Assembly: GCA_035707845.1 (NCBI GenBank)
Contig: DASSTP010000081.1
Location: 1 to 13,321, forward strand
Direction: 5' to 3'
DNA: 13,321 nt
Source of the DNA: CAMLHP01 sp035707845
GTDB lineage: Bacteria > Gemmatimonadota > Gemmatimonadetes > Gemmatimonadales > GWC2-71-9
The translations under genes and the position numbers were made by a program. Each line of letters begins with the position of its first letter. The stretch's first letter is position 1. The notes under the pieces are model-generated. The model was not told where the DNA came from. It saw only the letters and a list, made by a program, of their open reading frames with translations, and searched no databases. Shown here in pieces: positions 1 through 7,762 of the stretch.

Positions 1-1887
<1,887 letters not shown>

Positions 1888-1906
1888 ATGACAACCGCCC
1901 GATGCC

Positions 1907-1974
1907 AAAACGGCCCGAGCGGACGCGTTTTAGCAGTTTGTTTAACGTGGCCGCAAGCTGCGCAAATCGCCACG
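1907..1974 (-). promoter_or_regulatory. Two stem-loops in the metH leader
   Basis: Between the predicted promoter and the metH start, the transcript can form one hairpin at 1946-1974 (outer arms CGTGGC/GCCACG, inner arms CGCA/TGCG) and a second at 1907-1931 (outer arms AAAACG/CGTTTT, inner CCG/CGG). The second ends in four U residues about 20 bases before the start codon, so it resembles a weak terminator or a ribosome-site mask. No known S-box, SAH or cobalamin riboswitch core was recognised, and the leader is too short for a cobalamin riboswitch. A regulatory role is inference. Confidence 0.3.
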
Positions 1975-1990
1975 GAATCGGATTGAGGGA

Positions 1991-2019
1991 ATTATAGGGC
2001 CAAGGAGCCGAGAGGTCGA
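1991..2019 (-). promoter_or_regulatory. Likely sigma-70-type promoter of metH
   Basis: On the minus strand a perfect TATAAT (1996 to 1991) is preceded, at 17-base spacing, by TCGACC (2019 to 2014), which matches TTGACA at four of six positions. It points at metH and predicts a leader of roughly 100 bases. The -35 box falls on the edge of the repeat tract at 2015-2100. The -10 box is strong; the -35 box is only plausible. Confidence 0.55.
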
Positions 2020-2100
2020 GGGGTCGAGGGGTCGCGGGTCGCAGGTCGCGGGTCATGGGTCATGGGTCATGAATCGGGTGACTTGCGACGTGCGACCTTC
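2015..2100. repeat. Short-period tandem repeat, GTC-type units switching to GAC-type units
   Basis: Two 8-base units GTCGAGGG (2015-2030) are followed by ten 7-base units in unbroken register from 2031 to 2100: GTCGCGG, GTCGCAG, GTCGCGG, GTCATGG twice, GTCATGA, ATCGGGT, then GACTTGC, GACGTGC, GACCTTC. Because GAC is the complement of GTC, the right end can pair with the left end (GGTCGCA against TGCGACC and neighbours), giving a long imperfect hairpin. It lies after the 114-residue gene and before metH, a fitting place for a terminator. Confidence 0.85.
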
Positions 2101-2103
2101 TTC

Positions 2104-2151
2104 GAGCCGCCGAGCCGCCGAGCCGCCGAGCCGCCGAGCCGCCGAGCCGCC
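2104..2151. repeat. Six exact copies of the octamer GAGCCGCC
   Basis: Six identical, contiguous copies of GAGCCGCC run from 2104 to 2151. The last base of the array is also the last base of the stop codon (TAG on the minus strand) of the 114-residue gene. The array sits three bases beyond the heptamer tract. Exact identity of the copies suggests recent slippage or expansion. No hairpin of its own is evident because all units face the same way. Confidence 0.9.
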
Positions 2152-2495
2152 TACAGCCTCTCTCCCGCAATCCTCTTCACCACATCGTTCCGCGTCGAGC
2201 GGTGCACCGCACGGATCACCGCACGATGCCGGCGCGGGTTCCAGTCCGCGAGCACCTGCACCGCCAGCGCGCGCAGGGCATCTTCCGGTGCCATGGCGTG
2301 CGGCAACCCGGCCGACGCATCGAGCTGCAACCGGCCATCGTAAAGCGCCACCTCGCGCAGCAGGGTTTCGGATTCCGGACACTGCGTGGCCACGACGGCA
2401 TGCATCAGCGCCATGGCGTGGGGCCAGGTCGCACGCCGGCCGTGGATGAGGTCGCCCGCGAGGCAGCGCCGGAGGTGCTGGTGAGCCAGGGACAT
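2151..2495 (-). CDS. Hypothetical protein, 114 residues, downstream partner of the transglutaminase-fold gene
   Basis: I do not recognise this protein. It is 114 residues, rich in Arg, His, Ala and Leu, with no signal peptide or membrane segment, and looks mostly helical (for example 'MALMHAVVATQ' and 'DALRALAVQVLADW'). The last third is basic ('WNPRRHRAVIRAVHRSTR'), so binding a nucleic acid or an acidic partner is possible but unproven. Its ATG at 2495 follows the upstream TGA (2499 to 2497) with a single base between, so it is almost certainly translated by coupling to the transglutaminase-fold gene and shares its transcript. Its stop codon touches the GAGCCGCC array, and a hairpin-forming heptamer tract follows. 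That it is a real gene is supported by the tight junction and the absence of a better frame; function is unknown. Confidence 0.65.
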   Translation of the reverse strand: MSLAHQHLRRCLAGDLIHGRRATWPHAMALMHAVVATQCPESETLLREVALYDGRLQLDASAGLPHAMAPEDALRALAVQVLADWNPRRHRAVIRAVHRSTRNDVVKRIAGERL

Positions 2496-2496
2496 G

Positions 2497-3789
2497 TCAG
2501 ATCCAGTAGAAGGAGATGAGCTGGCCCGGCCTCGGCACGATCGGCGTGCGGATGGTCAGGCCATTGATGACCGATTCCTTCCCGTACCCCGGATCGCCGG
2601 GATCGGGATGCACGGTGCGGAAGAGCCGGCCTTCGTTCCGGAGCGAGCCGAGCATGTAGCTCACCGCGTGGTCGAGATAGCCGGTGCGGAACGCACCGAG
2701 CTTCCCGATCGGAATGGCGCGGGTGCTGTCGGACCGTGGCAATGAAAAGCCGGGCAGGGCCACTGCGCGCGACATGAAGCAGGCATCGTAGAGGTACCAG
2801 CGGCCCGAGTGGCGCAGGAAATTGACGCAATGCCCGTCGCCCACCTTCCCGGGCACGCCCCAGAAGCGATATCGCGGCACCGTCGTGGATCGCACCGGTG
2901 CCTCCTTCACCGGCCGCTGGCGCACGTCGTGGAAGGTGCTGGCCGCTTCGGCGACAGTTTCCCGGTTGATGCCCGGCTTGCGTACCACGATGGCGCACCA
3001 TCGCGCCCGCCCGCCGCTCTCATTCTGCCAGTCGACGAGAAACGACCGCCGCTCGACCTGGATGCCCTGCGCCGCTGCCATGGCCTGGAACATCCGGTAC
3101 CAGCCACCGCAGTAGCCACCACCGACGCTCAGCATGCTTCGGACATCCCACGCCGGCTTGGCATAGGCGAGCCCTGAGGCGGGCAGGTGCGACAGGATGG
3201 CATCGCAGATGGCCTTGGCATCATTCCGGCCCGCTGCCCAGGCGCAGGTCCACTGCATCACCGGCGCATAGACCCACACCGGATGGCCGCTGAACGCGTC
3301 ATTGCTGGCCCATGGTGCCGCCGGGCGTGGCCGCCGCCAGGTCAGGCAGATCTCATGCTCGGAATCGCCCAGTGGTACGCGCGCACCCTCGAGCTCGCCG
3401 CTCCACCGCCAGCGAATCCGTCGCACGCCCACGCGCTTCGACAGCGCACGCGACAGGCGGAACAGCACGGGCCTCGAGAGCCCGTTGCGGCCAAATGCAA
3501 GGCGCACCCGCCGCGGTTCGATGTCCACGGCGTTGCCGGTCGCCCGGGCGCCGATCACCGCCGTGACCTTGGATGGCCCGCGCTCGCGGCGAAACACCAC
3601 CCGGATGTGCGGCCGCGCACCCCGCACATACGCCGCGGGGGCGGAGCGCTCCTGCCGGATCCACTCGGCGTGCTCGCTCAGCAGGCGGTCTGTGGCCGGA
3701 GCCCGCAGGGCGATGGCGTCCCGGTTGCCCGGGTAGGCGAAGGCGATGCTGTGGATGTGGAAGGGCGGGAGGCGTGGGACCTGGGGCAT
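2497..3789 (-). CDS. Transglutaminase-fold (papain-like) protein, 430 residues
   Basis: A cytoplasmic-looking protein without signal peptide. Residues 1-215 have no recognisable domain and look beta-rich. From about 216 the transglutaminase core appears: nucleophile C227 in 'GGGYCGGWYRMFQAM', H320 in 'GDGHCVNFLRHSGRWYLYD' and D335 at the end of that stretch. The 15-residue gap from His to Asp is the family spacing, and the Cys helix matches the usual pattern, so the triad is intact. The gap of 93 residues between Cys and His is longer than usual and implies an insert. Such folds act as proteases, peptide-processing enzymes or cross-linkers; the substrate here is unknown. It is divergent from the lanthipeptide-like operon across about 220 bases, so a role in trimming that peptide is worth considering but rests on position only. 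The ATG at 3789 has its best Shine-Dalgarno site 75 bases upstream, across a repeat. Confidence 0.75.
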   Translation of the reverse strand: MPQVPRLPPFHIHSIAFAYPGNRDAIALRAPATDRLLSEHAEWIRQERSAPAAYVRGARPHIRVVFRRERGPSKVTAVIGARATGNAVDIEPRRVRLAFGRNGLSRPVLFRLSRALSKRVGVRRIRWRWSGELEGARVPLGDSEHEICLTWRRPRPAAPWASNDAFSGHPVWVYAPVMQWTCAWAAGRNDAKAICDAILSHLPASGLAYAKPAWDVRSMLSVGGGYCGGWYRMFQAMAAAQGIQVERRSFLVDWQNESGGRARWCAIVVRKPGINRETVAEAASTFHDVRQRPVKEAPVRSTTVPRYRFWGVPGKVGDGHCVNFLRHSGRWYLYDACFMSRAVALPGFSLPRSDSTRAIPIGKLGAFRTGYLDHAVSYMLGSLRNEGRLFRTVHPDPGDPGYGKESVINGLTIRTPIVPRPGQLISFYWI

Positions 3790-3794
3790 GAGGT

Positions 3795-3857
3795 GTCGAG
3801 AGTCCAGGGTCGAGGGTCGAGCGCCATGCGCCCAGCGCCATGCGCTCAGCGCCCAGC
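3795..3857. repeat. Nine 7-base units in unbroken register
   Basis: Units, read on the plus strand: GTCGAGA, GTCCAGG, GTCGAGG, GTCGAGC, then GCCATGC, GCCCAGC, GCCATGC, GCTCAGC, GCCCAGC. The register is exact over 63 bases although the unit changes from GTC-type to GCC-type. Unlike the other heptamer tracts it has no GAC-type half, so it does not form the same long hairpin. It lies in the leader of the transglutaminase-fold gene, between a strong Shine-Dalgarno sequence and the start codon. Confidence 0.88.
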
Positions 3858-3863
3858 TGAATT

Positions 3864-3870
3864 ACCTCCT
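3864..3870 (-). promoter_or_regulatory. Displaced Shine-Dalgarno sequence of the transglutaminase-fold gene
   Basis: The minus strand reads AAGGAGGAGGTAATTCA at 3874-3858, a near-perfect anti-16S match, yet no good start codon follows at the usual distance in the transglutaminase frame. The nine-heptamer repeat (63 bases) and five further bases separate it from the ATG at 3789. Removing the repeat would leave about 12 bases between AGGAGG and ATG, slightly long but workable. This suggests the repeat arrived after the start region was formed. Confidence 0.45.
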
Positions 3871-3895
3871 CCTTGCTCCGTCGGCAAGCCACCCG

Positions 3896-3924
3896 TTGAC
3901 GGCTGTCACGCTGGCCCGTATATC
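3896..3924 (+). promoter_or_regulatory. Sigma-70-type promoter of the lanthipeptide-like operon
   Basis: TTGACG at 3896-3901 and TATATC at 3919-3924 are separated by exactly 17 bases. Transcription would start near 3931, giving a leader of about 80 bases before the precursor-like gene. It is the best promoter match in the window and is well placed. The 3925-4010 leader otherwise holds only the ribosome site of the next gene. A minus-strand promoter for the divergent gene probably overlaps here (GATATA on the other strand), but its boxes are weak. Confidence 0.65.
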
Positions 3925-4010
3925 CCAGCGTCATCATTCGCAATCCATGGGCGGTTGGCGGACCAGTCAATTCGGCTGGCCGAGCAGTCCTACGCGATGG
4001 GAGGCGCAGC

Positions 4011-4217
4011 ATGAACAGGTTCGAGAGCAGGGATGTGATGATGCCGGTGAGCGCATCGGAATCGGGCGAACTGGCGTGGGCCGACGGGGACAAGGATGGC
4101 CCCTGCAAGCAGCCCACCAATTGCGGGGCGTGCACCAACACCACGCAGAAGAAACCGAAGATCGCCGAGGGCGAACTGGACGAACTTCGGCTTCAGCTCG
4201 AAGTAGCGCTGGCCTGA
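4011..4217 (+). CDS. Putative RiPP (lanthipeptide-like) precursor peptide, 68 residues
   Basis: First gene of the operon, with an excellent ribosome site (GGGAGG at 3999-4004, six bases before ATG) behind a strong promoter. The peptide has three parts: a Ser-containing acidic N-terminus (residues 1-30), a short Cys/Thr stretch 'GPCKQPTNCGACTNTT' (30-45; C32, C38, C41, T36, T42, T44, T45), and a charged helical tail ending 'ELDELRLQLEVALA'. Thr and Cys within one 14-residue stretch are what a kinase/lyase/LanC system would join into methyllanthionine rings, and the genes for such enzymes follow directly. The order is unusual: the candidate core is in the middle and the Leu-rich helix, like the recognition helix of class III leaders, is at the C-terminus. 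The peptide could instead be a small metal-binding protein (C-x5-C-x2-C). No homologue is recognised; the assignment rests on composition and context. Confidence 0.7.
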   Translation: MNRFESRDVMMPVSASESGELAWADGDKDGPCKQPTNCGACTNTTQKKPKIAEGELDELRLQLEVALA

Positions 4218-4228
4218 CCCGCCCACTT

Positions 4229-4258
4229 CCACCCGGCGCACGAGCGTGCGCCGGGTGG
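4229..4258 (+). terminator. Strong stem-loop between precursor and modification genes
   Basis: Two 14-base arms pair perfectly (4229-4242 CCACCCGGCGCACG with 4245-4258), leaving a nominal two-base loop that would open to four or six. Only GTT follows, not a U-run, so it is more likely a partial terminator, pause or 3'-end stabiliser of the precursor message than a full stop. It starts 11 bases after the precursor stop and ends 14 bases before the next start. Such elements commonly keep RiPP precursor mRNA in excess over enzyme mRNA. Confidence 0.7.
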
Positions 4259-4272
4259 GTTCCGGTACATCG

Positions 4273-5412
4273 ATGATGCCAGCTCCGCCCCTTTCGGCTC
4301 GCCAATTTCGGGCGTCCGCGGGCTACCGCCTCGTGGAGCCCGGAGCCCTGCATCCTCCCCTTCCGGCCTGGCTCGCAGCGCACGCCACCCATCCTGCCTT
4401 TGGCGGCCTGCTGATTCCTGCGGCAGACGACTTCCGGGTCCAGCGCGTTGTCACGCGCGAGACGGCCCGCCTCTTCCAGCGGCTCGCGCGTCCGGGGCGA
4501 GTGCCCCGATCGGTACCATCGCACTCCCTCCGCGCCCTGGTACTCGATGGTGTGCTGGAAGTTCGCGAGGGGCGGCGTTACCTGAGCGGCGCGGCCGCAC
4601 GCTCCTGCCGCGTTTCCCCCGGGGGAATGACCGCAACGCAGTCTGCCACCGGCATGCTCTCGCTTGCCGCCCTGCAGGACGCCGCCGCGCTGCAGCTCGC
4701 CGCTCCCGGAGTGCTCACGCGGCTGCTTTATCATTTCAACACCCTGCCGGCGAGCCCGGCCTGGCGTAGCCGTTACGCCGATGGCCTCGCGCTCGAGCGT
4801 GAGCTTCGGCGTAGCATTCCCCGCTCGGCGGGACTGGAGGCCCCGGTCACAGCGGGGCAGGGGGCCTGGCTCTCCTGGGTGCGGGCGGGACGCCGCCGCA
4901 GTTCCGGCACCATCTGGAAGCTCTATGTGAGCCCGATGCCCGACCAGCTTGTGCCGGCACTTCAGGCTGCGTCGCAGCAGCGTGATGCCTTTGCCATGAA
5001 AGTCGGCCGGGATGTTGCCGATATCCTGCGCCCCGACAAGCTGGTGCTGTACTTCGCCACGCAGCGACGGCTGGCCCGGGCCGCACGCGCACTCGAACGC
5101 GATCTCGCCAGCGTGCCGGCCCACGGCGTACCGTTCACCGGACAGTGGGGAGCTTCGGCGCTCCTGTCGTGGGGCGTGGATTCAGGTGGCCGGGGCAGCG
5201 CCGCCCCGTGGAGTGGCGACGACAGCTGGCGGGCGTGGCTCACGCAGCGGCTCGCCACGGCGATGGTGCAGGCGCTCAAGGATCCCGAATGTGCCGTGCC
5301 GCCCTGGCGCTATGCCATGGAACGCGTGTCGCTCGATGGCGTCGATGTTCGCACCTGGACGCCGAGCCGACGCGTGGCCGGGGTGTCGAGGGCGCTCCAT
5401 GGCACTCACTGA
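4273..5412 (+). CDS. HopA1-like protein, candidate phospho-Ser/Thr lyase of the lanthipeptide synthetase
   Basis: 379 residues, cytoplasmic, no membrane segment. Residues about 213-345 fit the HopA1-like fold found in stand-alone lyases of class V lanthipeptide clusters: 'WKLYVSPMPDQLVPAL', then 'AFAMKVGRD' (K243), 'RPDKLVLYF' and 'AHGVPFTGQWGASALLSWGV', with a final helix 'RAWLTQRLATAMVQAL'. K243 is a candidate catalytic base, by analogy with lysine-dependent phosphothreonine lyases; that is inference. Residues 60-106 ('LRALVLDGVLEVREGRRYLSG') look like a small winged helix. By context the protein would remove phosphate from phospho-Thr/Ser made by the next gene's kinase domain, giving Dhb/Dha. 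ATG at 4273 (or the adjacent 4276) is preferred over an in-frame GTG at 4246 that lies inside the stem-loop. The 3' end overlaps the next gene by 14 bases. The family call is by pattern memory only, with no alignment. Confidence 0.65.
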   Translation: MMPAPPLSARQFRASAGYRLVEPGALHPPLPAWLAAHATHPAFGGLLIPAADDFRVQRVVTRETARLFQRLARPGRVPRSVPSHSLRALVLDGVLEVREGRRYLSGAAARSCRVSPGGMTATQSATGMLSLAALQDAAALQLAAPGVLTRLLYHFNTLPASPAWRSRYADGLALERELRRSIPRSAGLEAPVTAGQGAWLSWVRAGRRRSSGTIWKLYVSPMPDQLVPALQAASQQRDAFAMKVGRDVADILRPDKLVLYFATQRRLARAARALERDLASVPAHGVPFTGQWGASALLSWGVDSGGRGSAAPWSGDDSWRAWLTQRLATAMVQALKDPECAVPPWRYAMERVSLDGVDVRTWTPSRRVAGVSRALHGTH

Positions 5413-7762
5413 CCTGCTCGTCCTTCCCGATGACGTCCTGCTGAGGCCGCTCGCCGAGCTGCCCAGCGCGCTCCGCCGCCGGCTGCCTGCCGTGCCGCGT
5501 GGATACGCCGTTGGGCGAGCGCGGGTGCGCGCCTCATCCAAGGTGGTCGGACGCGATGCGGCACTCCTGCTGCAGCGCTTCCGCAGTCCCACGCGCATCG
5601 TGGATGCGCTGATCGCGGAGCGCGGTGCGGGCGACGCGCGTCAGGCGCTTGGCGAAGCGTTTCCCCTCCTGCGTTCCTGTTACGAGGCCCGGATCCTGGT
5701 CCCGGCGCACTCGCCGGACGCCGCCCGGATTGCTCCGTCCTTCGACAAGGGTGAGCGCATCGCCGACTACGTCATCATTCGTTCGGTGATGGTCCTGGAG
5801 GATTCGGAGCTTTATCAGGTCCGGAATGCACAGGGACAGGTCTCCGCGGTCAAGATTGCCCGCGCCGGCGCGGAGGAGCGCCTGCGTGCGGCCATGCGGC
5901 AGGAATGCCGCGCGCTGCAGCTCCTGCGCGGGCGCGATGCGCCCAGCCTGCGGGAGTCGGGCACGGTGGAGGGCCGTCCCTGGCTGGCCATGTCATGGCG
6001 CACTGGCGTGTCGCCCCTGGTGCGTGCTGCTGAATTTCGGTCGCAGGGCCGGGAGGGACAGGCGTCGCTGTTGCGGCTGCTGGTCAGTGTCACCCGGGCG
6101 TACGCACGACTGCACAGCCGCCTGGTCCTGCATGGTGACGTGCATGCCGGCAATCTGCTCGTGGATCCCACTGGCCGCATCACGATTCTCGACTATGGGC
6201 TGAGCCGCGTGGGCGGGCGACGGGAGCGCGAGCGCGGCGCCGTGCTGCCGTACGCCGAGCCCCTCCTGGCCGACGCCTGGCTCCGGGGCGGAACGCCGCC
6301 GCCGCTGTCAGCGGCCGGTGAGCAGTTTGCCATTGCCGCACTGCTCTATCATCTCGCGTCCGGCGCCACGCACGTGGGCCCGATGCAGGACCGCGACGTC
6401 ATGCTGCGCGCGCTCGCCACCAGGCCACCGCTGGCATTTTCCGCGCAGGGAGCGGTGCCCTGGCCCGAACTCGAAGCGGTGCTCGCACGAGCGCTGGCGC
6501 AGGGGGCGCGTGAGCGTTTTCCCTCGGTGCGCGCATTGGCTGACGCACTGGAGCACTGCCCCCTTCCGCCGGTTTCGCATTCACCAGCCATTCCCCCGCG
6601 CAGCAGGACCGATGCATGGCTGCGGACGCTCGAGCGCCACTCACCACCCGAGTGGGCCAGGCGGCTGGGTCCGCCGCGATGCTCCGTGATGCATGGCATG
6701 GCTGGAACCGCATTTGGCCTCTATCGCCTTGCCGTGCTCCGCGACGATCCCCGGCTCCTCTCGCAGGCGGCCGGCTGGTGCGAAGTCGCCAAGCTTGCTG
6801 CCGCCCGCCATGGCGCATTCCTGAATCCGCGCCAGGGACTTGATGCAACGGTGGCAGGCACGGTGGCGCCATTGTTTACTGCCTCCGGACTGCTGCTGGT
6901 GGATGCGCACGTGGCCCAGGCCACCGGTCAGGACTCACGGATGGCAGCCCTCATCGAGCAATATTGTGCGCTGCCCGTGGCAGGAGAGGCGCGGATCGAG
7001 CTTGGGCAGGGGATTGGCGGCGTACTGCTGGGAGCGGTGCAGCTGCTGGAGTGCGCCCCGCCGGAGCTGATGACGGCGCGCCGGCATCTCTGGCAGCTTG
7101 GCCGCACCCTGGCGCAGCGGCTCGATGCGTCGCTCTCCGCGCTCGATCACTTTCCGGCTGGTCCGGGCCCGCTGCAGAACGCCGGCATTGTGCACGGCTG
7201 GGGTGGTGTCCTGTACGCACTGCTCCGCTGGTGCCGAGTTGCCGGCACCGATCCCACGCCGGCCCTGGCGCGCGCCCTCACCGCGCTCGCCCGCCTGGCG
7301 GAGCCGCGGGGCAGCGGCGTGCAGTTTCCTCACGTGAGCGGAACCGGTAGCCATCATGACATCCCGGGCTGGTGCAACGGGCCTGCCGGCCTGGTGCATC
7401 TCTGGATCCTGGCGGCGCAGCTCACCGGCCAGCGCCGCTACGAAGCGCTCGCCCAACGTTGTGGCTGGAGTGCGTGGGAGGCGCCCGACCTGATGCCCGA
7501 CCTCTGCTGCGGCCTGGCCGGCAGGAGTTACGCCCTGCTCGCGCTGTACCGGGCCACCGGGGACGGGGCATGGCTCGATCGTGCACGGCGGCTCCAGCAG
7601 CGGACGGCGCGGACCTTTCCACGCGGTGCCTCGGGTATGCTGTCGCTGTACAAGGGTGCGCTGGGTGCAGCGCTGCTGGACCAGGAGCTGGCCCTGCCGG
7701 CGCGCAGCTGTCACCCGCTCTTCGAGTCGGAGGGGTGGCCCCTCTCCCGGTCCGGCGCATGA
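5399..7762 (+). CDS. Kinase-LanC fusion, lanthipeptide synthetase without its own lyase domain
   Basis: 787 residues. Residues about 35-102 resemble a PqqD-like winged helix ('DAALLLQRFRSPTRIVDAL' to 'ARILVPA'), a candidate RiPP recognition element. Residues about 120-385 form a protein-kinase fold: K152 in 'SAVKIAR', 'LHGDVHAGN' (D247, N252) and 'LDYGLSR' (D265). The glycine loop is poor ('VLEDSELYQV'). Residues about 425-785 form a LanC toroid with repeated helix starts 'VMHGMAGTAFGLY', 'VHGWGGVLYALL' (H599), 'GWCNGPAGL' (C659), 'DLCCGLAGRSY' (C703, C704) and 'MLSLYKGALGAALL'. The Zn ligands would be three cysteines, as in CCG-type LanC domains, with H599 as the acid/base. Predicted role: bind the precursor, phosphorylate Thr/Ser, and close thioether rings after the HopA1-like lyase acts. 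ATG 5399 (GAGG seven bases upstream, 14-base overlap) is preferred over extension to 5012, which would cover most of the upstream gene. Very sure of kinase and LanC; the RRE is tentative. Confidence 0.88.
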   Translation: MALTDLLVLPDDVLLRPLAELPSALRRRLPAVPRGYAVGRARVRASSKVVGRDAALLLQRFRSPTRIVDALIAERGAGDARQALGEAFPLLRSCYEARILVPAHSPDAARIAPSFDKGERIADYVIIRSVMVLEDSELYQVRNAQGQVSAVKIARAGAEERLRAAMRQECRALQLLRGRDAPSLRESGTVEGRPWLAMSWRTGVSPLVRAAEFRSQGREGQASLLRLLVSVTRAYARLHSRLVLHGDVHAGNLLVDPTGRITILDYGLSRVGGRRERERGAVLPYAEPLLADAWLRGGTPPPLSAAGEQFAIAALLYHLASGATHVGPMQDRDVMLRALATRPPLAFSAQGAVPWPELEAVLARALAQGARERFPSVRALADALEHCPLPPVSHSPAIPPRSRTDAWLRTLERHSPPEWARRLGPPRCSVMHGMAGTAFGLYRLAVLRDDPRLLSQAAGWCEVAKLAAARHGAFLNPRQGLDATVAGTVAPLFTASGLLLVDAHVAQATGQDSRMAALIEQYCALPVAGEARIELGQGIGGVLLGAVQLLECAPPELMTARRHLWQLGRTLAQRLDASLSALDHFPAGPGPLQNAGIVHGWGGVLYALLRWCRVAGTDPTPALARALTALARLAEPRGSGVQFPHVSGTGSHHDIPGWCNGPAGLVHLWILAAQLTGQRRYEALAQRCGWSAWEAPDLMPDLCCGLAGRSYALLALYRATGDGAWLDRARRLQQRTARTFPRGASGMLSLYKGALGAALLDQELALPARSCHPLFESEGWPLSRSGA

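Noticed and set aside
2015..2151. CRISPR array or insertion-sequence ends
   Set aside because: Units are 7-8 bases and contiguous, with no spacers, no target duplication and no transposase nearby.
4246..4272. GTG start for the HopA1-like protein
   Set aside because: It sits within the right arm of the stem-loop, without a ribosome site; the ATG pair at 4273/4276 is more likely.
3967..5124. A 385-residue open frame on the minus strand
   Set aside because: It is antisense to the precursor and HopA1-like genes, has no family motif, and the plus strand carries promoter, ribosome site and overlap.
5012..5398. N-terminal extension of the kinase-LanC protein by 129 residues
   Set aside because: It would overlap most of the conserved HopA1-like region and reads as low-complexity Arg/Pro-rich sequence; ATG 5399 has a good ribosome site.
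4273..5412. Type III secretion effector
   Set aside because: HopA1 similarity alone could suggest an effector, but there are no secretion genes, and the overlap with a kinase-LanC gene points to peptide modification.
6935..7714. A 259-residue minus-strand frame
   Set aside because: Antisense to the LanC domain, whose motifs are clear on the plus strand.
7372..7758. N-terminal extension of the Ser/Thr kinase by 129 residues
   Set aside because: It lies inside the LanC coding region, and ATG 7759 gives the standard kinase N-terminus with an ATGA junction.
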